From the NCBI GenBank assembly GCA_013399695.1, contig VXAU01003998.1, positions 1,046,770-1,110,769 of the forward strand: a stretch of DNA of 64,000 nucleotides. The letters are read 5' to 3'. Made by a program: the position numbers and the translations under genes. Origin of the DNA: Formicarius rufipectus (Eukaryota; Chordata; Aves; Passeriformes; Formicariidae). Below are positions 11,651 to 23,558 of this stretch, one piece after another (the first letter of the stretch is position 1; each line of letters begins with the position of its first letter). The notes below the pieces were generated by a model. It had not been told where the DNA came from and made no database searches. It worked only from the letters and a program-made list of their open reading frames with translations.

Positions 11651-14225
11651 ACCTACTGGGACACATTCCCAGTGACATACAAACAACTTTAGGAAAGCAC
11701 CCAGCTGGTTCCGATGGGTACATTTTGGTACTAACTGTAAAAAAACCAGATAATGCTTCTTGCATAGACAAGACCAGAAAATGATTTTGTGCACTGAAAC
11801 ATTAAGGCCAGTACTTTCATTGGTGGAGTAAGATCTTGGGATGAACCAGCAGTCCAACATCAATAAAGATACGAAAAGCAGTGAAAAATTTTTCTGACTG
11901 AAAAACATTCTTTCCACAAATTGTACATCATGAGAAGAGTAAAATGAAGGTCCCAACAATTTAACAAATACATTAAAAACAGAGATGCTCGAGTGTGGAA
12001 TTTTTAGTGGCTTTACTGTAAGTTAGCCACATAACAAAATAAAGAAGTCAAAGACAAAAGTAAGATTCAAAAGCCATCACTGAATCTGTATTTAACTATC
12101 TTTAAAATAATAATAGTCACACAATAAGAAGACTACTAGATAAATATTCTATATATCCACACAGTAAACCTATTTTTGATGAATCTCAGCCAGGAAAATC
12201 TAGTTAGGAGATGTGTGCAGGAGCTGCTGAAAAGCCGTGGAAACATGCAGGCATGACCAGCTCACAGAGAAGACCACAGAAGTCATGACTTGTGTCACAG
12301 CCCTTTCCTGATTTCAGGAGTTTTTTCCAAAAGAACATGCAGCCAGCCTCCTGCTATGATTCACAGTCATGGGGAAATGATTTGGGATGAAACATGACCA
12401 CTAGTGGTAGACACCAAATCTTCAGTGATACCTTTCAAAGGATTTTGACTCTACCCCCCTGTGTGCTATTAAACAGTTACCACATTTCTCCCCAGAAAGA
12501 GATGCACTTGATAATGAATGCTTTTAGTTATTTCAAGGTAGAAGAGGCTACAAACATGGCTAGTTCTTTGGCATGAGGAAATGAGATTATTTCTTCTTTA
12601 ACAACACTGAATGGTGTTTAAGTTTAGCTACTGACTACCTTTCTAATGGTGTAGGTAGTTAAAGAATGAGAGCGAAATAAGATAGAGAAGCAGAATGGAT
12701 GCCAAAGAGGGCTGGGTAGGTAATTTAACACAACATTTAACAACTTTGTTAACAAACAAAGGAAAAGTGACCAATGCTTAATGTAAACTAAATTTGCCAG
12801 GGCACAGCTCAAAACTGAAATTATGTCAGTCTTCTCAAGCACATATGTATGTTGAAAACAAATTTTACATCTTAAGCGTACATTCTACCTAGTGTGAGAA
12901 TTTCAAGGAATTGCTTTCTTTTTCCCACCTCTAGTTCTTTGTAATTCATTACTTTAACCAATTGATTACTCCCCATCTGATATTCTTTAACTCTCTTGAT
13001 CCATGGAGTACCTTTCCTGCAGGCTAGCAGTCACCTGAGGAGAAACATCAGCATCTTTAAAACTACTGAAATGGAATGAAATCAGGGATAGTGAAGAACA
13101 CAAATGACTCATGCTTTTCAAGCCCAATCTTGCCATAATGAAAGAAACAACAAAACTGATAGCAGCATTTTCCGGGACAAGCCCTAGAGGTTACTCCAAT
13201 CTCATATTAGAGGTAGAATATAACAATAAGAGATCAGAGATTTTAGAACAAATATTATAACAAAGTATAAAGTGAGAAAAAAAACATTCTAGGTTCACAG
13301 AGTGCAAACTGAAAGACTGTTCTTTAACATTTCCTGTACTGTGTACTGTGGAGCTTCGGAAACCCAGCATCGTACTTCTTAAAATCTAAGTTTTGCCCTT
13401 TGTTTTAAGCTTTAGATATGAGAATTAACTATGGTTAGCAATCCAATTAAGCTTGAAATTGTAGAAATAAAGAAAGAATAAAGAAAATACTCTGCCATGC
13501 TGGGCCCTTCAGTAACCTCACTGTTATTTATAATATCATCACCTTTGCAGAATTTCTTCACAGGAATTCTATCATCAAGACCTCTGTTCACTATGAAAAT
13601 GACAAGAACACTAAACAGAAAAAAATCTTTCCTTTGTCTTGGAACTACCTTTTATCAGCTGTGAACCTCTCTGAGAAGCTCCACTGCCTGATGGTTCTAT
13701 CACTGAACACCAACTCATCCCAAAGCTTCATTACTGGATTAATTTGAAACAAATTCAATTACTTCTGGACTAACTCAGTTATACAAGAATTATTGTAGAT
13801 GACCTCTCTTCCTATGGTGTTCTCTTAGAGAACATTCTCCAGCATGACTAACAGAAAAAAATCTACAAGATCTACCTCATTTGGAGGTAGAAGCTTTCGC
13901 CACCCTACAGTGGATTTCATGCTATTGCCATCATGAGGAAAGGGAAAAGCCTGATCAAACACAAATAGATGCATTCAAAAGCAAGAAATGATGCTTTAGA
14001 ATAGCACTTGTCAACAGCTGCCTAGAAACTGTTAGTTTTTAGCTAATATGCTTATATTTATGACTGGAAAAAAGACAGGAAATAAATAAATACTTTAAAA
14101 ATAAAGCAGTTACTTGACTTCTTAAACTCTATTTTGAAGTGACATCACAAAAGCAATAAAGTTTCCTGTCTCGTAAATGTGCAAAATCTGGGGCCAGCCT
14201 TTCCCGTTAGTCACATCTCCCCTAC
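11651..14225. other. PTPN5 intron 4
   Basis: Intron of about 2.6 kb between exons 4 and 5. Apart from the hairpin at its acceptor end I see no repeat, exon or RNA gene. Confidence 0.7.
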
Positions 14226-14464
14226 CTTTCCTGCAAGCCCACGGATTTAACCGTCAGAGTAGCTGGATCTGTCTCCGCTTTAATGTCCATTACGCAGTCA
14301 AAGACCGGAGTCTCCGGAACGGGATCCAAATCTAGGAAGTCATCCTCATTCTTCTCCTCTGTCCACTCCGAGTACGTGAAGGAAGGCTGCCGGCTCACAG
14401 ACTGCCGTCGGTCCTCTTGGAGGGGAAAGGGGGGGTCTGGTCGGGCTCTGAAGAGATGCCAAAA
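14226..14464 (-). CDS. PTPN5: PTPN5 coding exon 4: PKA site, acidic segment, first half of the docking motif (residues 136-215)
   Basis: This exon begins FWHLFRARPDPPF and runs through EDRRQSVSRQPSFTYSEW, EDDFLDLDPVPETPVFD and TVKSVGLQE. Acceptor is TTTGTTTCCTTTAG, donor GTAGGG. It carries a short proline-rich stub (RPDPPFPL), the RRQS protein kinase A consensus (Ser157 here, Ser160 in human STEP61 numbering), and the acidic PEST-like segment. It ends in GLQE plus two bases of an Arg codon, the start of the kinase interaction motif. Identity with mammalian STEP is very high from EDRRQ onward. At residue 170 the codon is ACA (Thr), where the human and rat protein has the Met that starts the cytosolic STEP46 form. 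The exon is GC-rich with many CpGs compared with its introns. Confidence 0.96.
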
Positions 14465-16754
14465 CTAAAGGAAACAAACCTTTTTTAAAAGCCTTCTACT
14501 TGTTGCCAGCCCTTGCATACAGCCTGGAGGATGGGCCTGCAGGGCAGCATCCCAGCTCACTAGAGTGTATTACAATTGGAGGGTACTGAAGAGGACAGGA
14601 ATGTTCCATGCAGGAGCAGCTTTGTGGTGCATGTTATAGGGACTCACATCTACCCATTCAAACCCGCTTTCAGCCACAGAGGTTTCCACAGAGCTGGCCA
14701 GGCTTAACTCAGGGATACAGTACAAGTGGAATGTGCTTGTCACCATCATATGCAAGCCAACGTGATATCACCGTCCTTTTGTTCAGTTTCTTATCTTTCA
14801 CAGGCTTGTTTACAAAATAAAAATCTACTCTAATATTCTACAAATCATATCTCTCCTCACTTAATGGTTATCCATCTAAAACTTACATATAACTAAGTAA
14901 ATATAATCAAATGGAACATTTTTGATAATGTGGCACTATACCTCAAATTTATGTATAAACCTATCATTTTTTAAAAAGGTCTCAATGTTGAGATACCTGA
15001 TTCTGAGGCTTAAAATAGCCATATAAATTTTTACCAGTGATAAAGATGGTTTTATAATCTGATTATCTGATTTAAACATGGTACAAACATTAAATAAGAA
15101 ATCCTGTGAAGGACAATAAATGTAATAGTAAAGCTTATATTACAAATTAATGAAATGTTTGAAACGGCATGAAACTAAAAAGTTCTGAATCACATTGGTT
15201 TGCACAGATGCTGTGGCAGGCTAGATGATTTGGAAGTCAGAACAGTAGATTGTTTAAAACCTTCATACAGTCCTCAGTTAAAAATTTCAAGTCCAACTCT
15301 GGATCCCTGGGTCTGGAACTTTAGGTGAACTTCATCCATCTAACACTGAACTAGAAGTAGTATCACTCAGGATAAATGCCATAAAAACTGTGACAGTACT
15401 GTCACAAATCCTTTTGAGACTAAGAATGGGTCTTATTTTCCAGGCAAAGCCCCTCCTCTCCTTTTCTTATATGGCTTTTAAACAGACAGTTGAATTTAGA
15501 AAATGTGCCGCTAAAGGCCAAATTCCTCTTCCTAGGTTAGTAAAGAATATTAATCTGTATAGAATTTTAAAGAACAATTTTCTTGTGCCTGTCTTAACTT
15601 CAAGTACTTTCATTTCTCTGATCCTAAAGAATGAAAGGAAGTGAAGTTTTAATTTCTATCCAGATTTAGCTTTAGCCAATGTTAGACTCTCACAAAGCAG
15701 CATTACTTATGTGACAGTTACAAAATACTTTTTTTGTTTCAATTAATTACTCAGGAATTACAAAAGTAAGCATAGGAACATGATTACTAAACTTACACGC
15801 ATTTGAGGCCAAGTCAGAACAGAGTATGTCCAATGTACTTGGCCTGTTGTATGACAAGCAAGAAGCTTGAAGATCTGTTTTCATTCTTTTACTTACTAGA
15901 GTTTGGCAATCACACATGGCACTAGCCACAGTTCTTACCCCTACTGCAAGACTGTGACAGCTGAGCAATGATCAGTAACTCCGTACTGCTGGAGAGGGCT
16001 GCTGTACCAAAACCAACACTCATGCCAAGGGCAAGCTGTAAGGTGTGGGTACCAATTCTATGTTATAGATTCTAGGAGTGGTATGCTGACACAGGACTGA
16101 TTCTATTGATTTTTGTAATTCACTATAAATAAAGAAACAAAACAGCTTTTCTTTAGGTTGAAAGAAGTGTGTGGCAAATAAGGAGCTGCCTAAGACACTG
16201 GAAGAAATTAAGTTATACTTAAAAGTGATGAGGTTACACCAAATAATGGAAAAATAGTCAGCTCTGAAAATCTGCTTAGGAGAACAGTTCAATGTTGGTT
16301 CTCTGCAGGTGCCCAAGTGTTAACACACCATTATATGAGACAGAAAACGGACAGCATCACTAATAAAAGCCTCAAGCACTCTATCCAGCCTTTTATTTTC
16401 ACCATGATTGCTAAACCTCCCAACACATTCTGGTACCTGGGTGCTTCAAACATAACTGATGTCTGCTCTCCTGAAAAATTTGCTCTGTGTGTATGAGTCA
16501 CATATTCCCCCAAACAAGAAAGAACTGGACTTCAGTATGTGCACAGACCAGACAGGTGTAATTTCTGAGGATCTGCCACATTTCTCACCCTTGCTATGTG
16601 GCCCAACAATTACTGCTCTACATTATGCAACAAAATTCCCATATAGAAAGGTACATTTGCTCCCTTTCCCAGGGAGGTGCTAAAGTAGTACTGTAAATTA
16701 CCACAGTTGCTGAATAAGAAAAATGCATAAACTGCTTTTCACTTCTACGCCATC

Positions 16755-17480
16755 TAGTAGATATCCTGGGGGACTACAGGCCACTCAGTTACACCTCAAT
16801 GCCTGGCAAGACCTTGGAGCAGACTTTCCTGGAAACTATGTTAAAGCATACGAAAAACAAGGAGGTGATTTGTGACAGCACATATGCCTTCACTCAGTGG
16901 AACTTGTGGCCTTTTACAGTAGGATTACAGTGGTGGTGGATAAGGGAAGAGTGACTGACTTCATCTACCTGGACTTGTGCAAAGTATCTGGCCCTGTCCT
17001 GCATGACATCCTTGTCTGTAAATTGGAGATGCATGGATTTGATGAATGGACCACTTGGTGGATAAAGAATTGGCTAGACGGTTGCACTCAGAGTTGCAGT
17101 TAATAACTCGATATCCAGCTGGAGATCACTGACTTTTCTGAGGGATCAGTATTAAGACCAGCATTGTTTGACATATTTGTTGTTGACATGCACAGTGGGA
17201 TACATTGCACCCTTGTGAGGTTTGAAGATGACACCAAGCTGTGAGGTGCAGTTGATATGCTGGAGGGAAGGGATGCCATCATAAGAGACCCTGACAGGCT
17301 TGAGAGATGGGCCATGTGAACCTCATCAGGTTCAACAAGGCCAAGTGCAAGGTTCTGCATGTGTGTCAGGACAACCTTAAGCACAAATAAAGCCTGAGGG
17401 ATGAACAGACTGAGAAGGACTTAGGGGTGTTGGTTGACAAGAAGCTCAACATAGCCTGGAAATGTGCACTTTCAGCTCAG

Positions 17481-17520
<40 letters not shown>

Positions 17521-18128
17521 TTTCAAGGACNCCTTATCATGGACTACATCAAAAACAGCACAACCAGCAGGCTTAGGGAAGTGATTCTCCCCCTCCATTC
17601 TGGTGAGACCCCACCTGGAGTACTGTGTCCAGCTCTGGGACTCCCAGCATAAGAAAGACATAGACCTGTTGGAACAAGTACAGAGGAGGCCATGAAGATG
17701 GTCAAAGGGATGGAGCACCTCTCCTACAGAAACTGGCTGAGCAAGTTGAGGCTGTTCAGCCTATAGAAGACAAGGCTGTGGGGAGACCTTAGAGCAACCT
17801 TCCAGAAGCTAAAGGGGGCTTACAGGAAAGTTGGAGAAGGACATATTACAAGGGCGTGTCATGACAGGACAAGAGGGAATGACTTCAGACTGAAAGAAGG
17901 CAGGTTTAGACCAGATACACAGAAATTCCTTGCTGTGAGGGTGGTGAGGCACTAGAATAGGTTGCCCAAAGAAGTTGTGAATGCCACATTCCTAGAAACA
18001 TTCGAGGTCAGGTTGGATGGAGCTCTGAGCAACCTGGTCTAGTTAAAGGTGTTCCTTCCCATGGCAGAGGAGTTGAAATTAGATGATCCTTAAGGTCCTT
18101 CCTAACCCAAACCATTCTATAATTGTAT
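16755..18128 (+). mobile_element. CR1 LINE, 5'-truncated, with decayed reverse transcriptase and 3' UTR
   Basis: The plus strand holds a degenerate CR1 ORF2. One open piece (16897-17103) reads GRVTDFIYLDLCKVSGPVLH and then WIKNWLDG, the RT region around the conserved VDFSKAFD-like block of non-LTR retrotransposons. It is followed by the C-terminal coding remnant and the CR1 3' UTR ending ...ACCCAAACCATTCTATAATT. Stops and frameshifts break the frame, so the copy is dead. The segment at 17481-17531 is disrupted by 38 consecutive A residues and one N, probably an assembly fault rather than biology. It is antisense to PTPN5. Confidence 0.9.
17481..17531. other. 38-base A homopolymer and ambiguous base (N)
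   Basis: A-run 17481-17518, then 12 bases, then the only N in the window at 17531. It sits in the middle of a CR1 body, where the family has ordinary sequence rather than a poly(A) tail. CR1 elements do not carry poly(A) tails. Confidence 0.9.
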
Positions 18129-18278
18129 GTATATCAGAGTGGGACTGATGTATCAAGTCCATCTATAAAGAGAGAAGGTTGCATTTGGGAAAGAAAGATT
18201 TGATCCTAAAGGCACTCCTTAAAGGAAAAGACCCCTTCAAGCTGCCTTCTAGGCAGCCTATTGCTTAAAAGGGCAAGT

Positions 18279-18296
18279 GAGAAAGAGAGAGAGAGA
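18279..18296 (+). repeat. GA-rich microsatellite
   Basis: A short imperfect run of GA dinucleotides with one AAA interruption, just downstream of the CR1. Confidence 0.85.
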
Positions 18297-19435
18297 TGAT
18301 TGAGCTAAGAACGGGAAAATAGAGAAAACTATCTTCATGCAACTATTTATTGTCCACCAGGCTGTGACTCTAGACCTTCCTGGTTAAATCGCTGTTTTAC
18401 GTGTTCTGCCAATGACTATTTAACACATTATTCCCTAAATATTGTTAGAAGCAGATGTTTGCAAATTGCAAAGCAGAGTGACCCGAGACCTCCAAGAGTA
18501 AGGTAACAGGTAGGTAGGAAGGGACAAGGCTCATGTGCACTCTCCAAACAAGCTCTCCTTCCTAATGTCCATATTAGAGAGAACATACCAGTGGAGATGG
18601 ACCATTGGTCTGAACTCCCAGGACATTTCTCATACCCTGGTCCCCTGTGACTTACGCAGAGAGCCAGGTGACACAGAGGGACATTCATGCCTCTACTCCA
18701 GTTAGAGCATCGTTAGCACACAGCACAGGAACACAAACCAATGCAAAGTTACCTACATGGAAACTGCTATAAAGCCTTTTTTCTATACAGAAGTTTAACC
18801 AACACTTAAAAATGGGCCAAAGTTTGCTCTCACTGGTATCCATGTTCACCTGCAAGGAGCTCACATGGAAAGTTGTTCAATCAGAGATCAGAATTTTTGG
18901 GCACAGAGAGCTTTCACTTGATGTTACCTTCTGTGTTAAGAATCAATCAGCAATAAATGTTTCCATCCACCAAGAAATAGCTGAATATTCAGAAAATCAC
19001 ACCCCTGCTATTCAGATTTTCAGCTCAGAATGTTTTGCTGCAAAATTACCTGGAACTCACACAGTTCTTGATGACTCTTAGAAGCCTCCTTTTTTTAAAA
19101 AAAAAAAAAAATTTGCAATTACAAAATCACCTGAAGTTTATTTTTGAGGACAAAATTAATCTGGATAAGGAACAGCAGCCTCAAAAAAAGCAGAAAATTG
19201 CATAAACCCAGCCAGCTTCCTTGCCTGCATCAATGATCACAATAATGGAGGCATTAACTATAATTACTTTGCCTTGTGAATGGTTTTTAGAAAGTACATT
19301 CACCTGACACATTAAACAGATTTTGCCACTGTGCTGCCTCTGAGTGAACTTAACCATGGTATGTATATGATATGACATACTTCCTAGCAGGGAGTGTAGC
19401 CAGGAGGTATTCCCCTCTCCTTGGCACTGATGCAG

Positions 19436-19935
19436 ATGCACCTTGAATACTGCTTACAAATTTAGATCCTCCAGGTTAAGACAGATAAGGAAAAACAGGA
19501 GTGGACCCAGTAGAGGATTGCAGAAGAAGTCAGGTGTATAGAGCACAGGATCTTTGATAAAGGTGAAGGGAATTAGGCTTGTTCAGTCTAGCAAAGAGGA
19601 AGTTGGGGTAATCTAACAGCAGCCAGCAACTACTTGAAGGGCAGCTCCAGAGATGATGCAGCCAGATTCTTCCTAGTAGTGGCACAATGGGGACAATGGC
19701 CACAAGCTGTAGAAATTCAGCTTGGACATTTAGTTTTGTGATATTCAGGTCAGACACTAGGAAAAAATTCTTCCCCAAAAGTGCCATACATCTGCTTTCC
19801 TGAAGGTTTTCAAAACCTGTGTAGAAAAACACATGGCTGACCCAACTGAGTGTTGGCAACAGCCCTGCTTTGATCAGGATGTTAGACTTGCAAACTCCAG
19901 AGGTCCCTTCCCACCAACAATCCCATGATGTACTT
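19436..19935 (+). mobile_element. CR1 LINE 3' fragment
   Basis: It starts at ACCTTGAATACTGC (CR1 ORF2 C-terminal region), passes through AATTAGGCTTGTTCAGTCTA and ends CCAGAGGTCCCTTCCCACCA, all standard landmarks of CR1 3' ends. Diverged and truncated, and antisense to PTPN5. Confidence 0.88.
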
Positions 19936-20646
19936 CATTATACTGTGCATCACTCAAACCGCATGTCAATAGTACAGCTTCAACTTCCTAAGCTACCTGA
20001 GGGTGCACCTCTGCAAGGACAGGAGGTGATACTCCACCTGCAACTTCAGTAACTGCATTCCCAGTCTAAGAGAACACCATACAGGGGTATGCAAAGTCAC
20101 ATTCAATTAGAGCTCCCTAAAAAGAGAGACTTTTTTGTAGCTTTCCCATCTCCCACAGAACTCTGTGTCAGTTACACAATCAATGGAGAAACACAATATA
20201 TTCCTCCTGCTCCCAAACAGCTGACAGCTAACTAGGTTAATTGTAGTCATGTCACTAAGCTTGTTGTGCAGCTGGGGCCTTGGCCTACATCTGCAAGGGT
20301 TTTACATTCAGAAGTACAGTGGCATTCTGGAACAGCTCTTTCTGCCACTGAAGTCAGTGGATTAAGGTCCTGTTACTGCACCACATCCCTTCTATTTAAA
20401 TGCAAATAGTTTGCCCATCGGAGGATGGAAGGAATAGCTATCAGTGTGATCCCAAATTAATCAAGAAATTGAGTAAAGTTAAGTAGTTCCTCTAGATAAA
20501 GAAAGCAGATAATTATACAGAAACAGCTTCAAAAATGTTGCTTTACAATCAACTGGGGTGTAACAACAACTTTAGGTAAATTAGACATTTTACAAAAAAT
20601 CAATGAAAAAGGGTATGAGTGTAGTTTGCACAGTATCATAACTTAC

Positions 20647-20730
20647 CAGAGATCCTACAAACAGCAGTCCAAGAGAAGCTAAAGACAGCAGGATGTATGA
20701 TACCACAATGCTCCCAATTGTAGTCAGGTG
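20647..20730 (-). CDS. PTPN5: PTPN5 coding exon 3: second membrane segment (residues 108-135)
   Basis: It starts HLTTIGSIVVSYILLSLASL and ends with FVGSL, with acceptor TTGCTTCACAG and donor GTAAGT. It is 84 bases, phase 0 at both ends, and almost entirely one transmembrane helix. It corresponds to the second hydrophobic segment of mammalian STEP61, around LLLVFLSVGLVLV. Position and phase between exons 2 and 4 are exact, and the next exon continues FWHLF against human VWHLL. Sequence identity to mammals is low while hydrophobicity is kept. Like exon 2, it can be skipped without changing the frame. Confidence 0.85.
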
Positions 20731-22562
20731 CTGTGAAGCAACAGGGCAAAGAATGATTCATGAAGTATTTAGGGGCACAGTACAGTGTCTGCATGTATGT
20801 TCTTGGCAAACTGTGTATTATTTCCCATGAAGATTCAGTCGTACCATACTCACCTGTGGAAAATCCAGCACCACAAACAAACAAACAAAAAAAGCCAGGC
20901 TTTGGAGAAGACAAACTGAAACCAAATCCAAGAACCAGCATCTCAGAAAGTCTAAAACCCAGGTTTCACTGTGAAGGCAAGCGAGAATTCTGCTTCCTAC
21001 ACTCATGCATTGCCAAAATTGAGATCTGAATCCACAAATCAATTTTGCAGCCTGGACCCATGCTTCATTGCTGTAGTCAGTGTAATTTTATACTTTGGCA
21101 AAGGGCTTTGAACAAAGTTCAGCACTGTTCCCGTATTTGGGGGTTCTTACATAAAATTCAGCCACAGACGACTTTTCTGTGTTTACCACAGAATATGTGA
21201 AATACCATCAAGTTAATTTCCACCACTGGAAGTGAAAGTAATTCCAGTGTCTTAGCCATATTTAAGTAGTTTATAGTTTGGCCTAGTTTCAGTAGTAGGT
21301 GTAAAATTCAGTTCTAATGAGCCTCAATGAGCAAGGAATTTTACTCTGTTTCTGTCCCACTCATATAGCTAAAGAAAAAGCTGAAGTTAAGAGCTTCTAT
21401 TTGCTTATTTTAATTACAGAAGATTTCTTTGCCTTTACTGTTTTCAATTCTAAATTTGCATGATAAACAGTGCTATAATAAACAGTCCTCAAAAATATGC
21501 ATGAACATCTGCAGTCATACTTGAGATGTTCTTGCAGTGTGTTCTAGGAATCAGTTTCCTCCATGCTGAACAATTAATTTAAGTCAAAATCAGTGATTTT
21601 CCCTAAGGAACAACAATTTGTTAATGATTCAGCCACTGCAAATAAGACATAGGCAATAATGTATTAAGAGTTCTGTGCATTATAAGTCCCACCGTAAAAG
21701 GGCAAACAAAAAGTGCTTCTTTCAAAAAAAACCCAAACAAACCCAAAAGAGCAGGTGACATGCAGCTCATAAACATTAAGAGGAAACAGAAAACAGTCAC
21801 CCCTGTATTTCAGTCACAAGAGGGACTGAATCAGATTTTCTATTTCTACTGCATAGCCTCTGCTACAAAGATTATGTACAATGAATCCAAGCAGTCTGAT
21901 AGCTCAAATATATTTCATCTGATTTTTGAAAGTAGCTGTTCACTATTTAATTAAGGTTCTGTCCACACTAGAAAAATCTGCACTGGGTATAATTACCAGT
22001 AATTTATCAGATGAATCATTCTGGTGTACGTGTCATTATGTCATGGTGAGAAGCTAAGCAATTTTAGTGGTGTAGTTCTGTAGATATAATTGAATCTGTA
22101 CACCTAGTACACTTGAAATACATTTACTGCACACAGGTATGTTCTAAACACTCAACAAAACCAGATTTTTGTGACTATGTTGTGATTTGCATCTTTTATG
22201 CAGGTTGATCCATTGTTTCAGAATTTAAGCTTCTATTCATCCTAATAAAGGAAATTCCAGCTCTCCCTTTACCATGGACTAAACCTTAGTGGGTTGATTT
22301 CTTATTGCTTTGTTTCTTTTACAATGATTAACACATTATGAAAAATATGCTGTACTGACTTAATATAATAGCCAAAAAATTCTGCCCTGTATCTCAAAGA
22401 TAAAATATTGATCTGTTTGCAGAAAACTCTTTTAACCATTTCAGGACACACAAAATGCAGCAGTCACTATAATATATAAAATACATGTGTCTTACACTTT
22501 TAATCAGAACAGGTATTAGAAGCACCACCCAAGGCCAATCAGAAAGGAGTATAGGGACTTAC
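20731..22562. other. PTPN5 intron 2
   Basis: About 1.8 kb. It contains a short CAAA-type simple repeat at 20873-20893 and an A-rich tract at 21723-21748. No other feature seen. The next intron (22683-23558) also shows nothing recognisable. Confidence 0.65.
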
Positions 22563-22682
22563 CTCGCCTTGATCAGACAAAACCTGTTTAAATGGGGTAA
22601 GCAGGTAGGAGAGCAGGTCAAAGGCATTCTGAGCTGCTGGGATGGTCCCATAAGTGCCATACCACAGCATCGTGCCGAGAAG
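22563..22682 (-). CDS. PTPN5: PTPN5 coding exon 2: first membrane segment and lumenal loop (residues 68-107)
   Basis: It starts LLGTMLWYGTYGT and ends KQVLSDQGE, with acceptor TTGCACAG and donor GTAAGT. It is 120 bases, phase 0 at both ends. Joined to exon 1, the stretch from about residue 58 to 75 is hydrophobic and forms the first membrane segment of STEP61, which anchors the enzyme to the endoplasmic reticulum and postsynaptic membranes. Human STEP61 has LLACGVLWF at the same place, and both go on to a leucine-rich loop ending in a KQ pair. Divergence from the mammalian loop is high, as expected for a weakly constrained linker. Because it is a multiple of three in phase 0, skipping would keep the frame. 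Confidence 0.85.
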
Positions 22683-23558
22683 CTGTGCAATCAATCAGAA
22701 AACACATAATGAGCATCTCTCATTATACAAACATTAATTCCCATTTCAAGACTGCATAATTAGCTAATTTGGTTAGCACTGATTTCAGTTGATGATAATT
22801 TTTGCTTTAAGAAGCCAGGTATTTTCTAGGCTGTAGATTTCTAGGCTACATGCTTGGCCACTATCAACTAGATGTGCATCACTGAGCTATGCAGGCTTAC
22901 TCTGATCCACACTAGCAAAAGGACTGCTCGGGATGCCTGTACATTGAACAAGCAACAGATTTCTCTGACTTCTGAACTTTCAGGATTATTACTTTTAGAT
23001 CAAAATTCACAATTCAATTAAATTAGTACGTTATTAAAATATTATTAAGGCCTCTCAAAGTTTTCATAGATAACTACGTTCATATAAACATGAGTATAGA
23101 CACACAAACGGGAACTTTCCATTTGAATCACTTAAGAATGCTGCACACACCATAGATAACATAAAACTACAAAAGCAGTAATGCTATACTTAATATACTC
23201 ACAGAGAGGTGTAACCTTGTTTGCAACACCAAAGCTTTAAAGGATACACCTCCCAGCCCACTTGTTAACAAGATGGATATTTACCCCCATACATACCAGC
23301 TACGGAAAATGGATTTGGTGGGAGATTGGTCACTGGGCAAGGAGGCATTTGCAGAGAGGCAGTAAATGGGATGGGAGTCCGGAGTATCAAAAGGCAGGGG
23401 CTGTTCACAAGGCAAAGCCATGAGAGGTGGCCACAGAAATGAGAGGACTGCATCTATGTCCACTGCTACATCTACAGCCAACTAGGAGGAAACTTCCCAA
23501 GCTAACACACCTTAAGAGAAGGGTGCCTCCATTTCAAAGCTACAGCAAGCTGCCTTAC

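Larger units (their letters stand above)
14465..20646. other. PTPN5 intron 3, CR1-rich
   Basis: The largest intron seen (about 6.2 kb). It contains a 1.4-kb CR1 with reverse-transcriptase remnants, a second CR1 3' end, a GA-rich microsatellite at 18279-18296 and an A-run near 19098-19111. No exon seen. Confidence 0.7.

Noticed and set aside
1530..14464. Assignment of the phosphatase to PTPRR or PTPN7 instead of PTPN5
   Set aside because: LTLDMCTPGC, EYDIPGLVRKN, GYGGEEKVYIATQGPI and KCTEYWPEEQ match STEP. PTPRR differs at each of these places as I recall it, and PTPN7 lacks the two membrane segments.
17446..17718. Open frames on both strands over the poly-A region
   Set aside because: They encode poly-Lys or poly-Phe from the 38-base A run plus CR1 sequence, so not genes.
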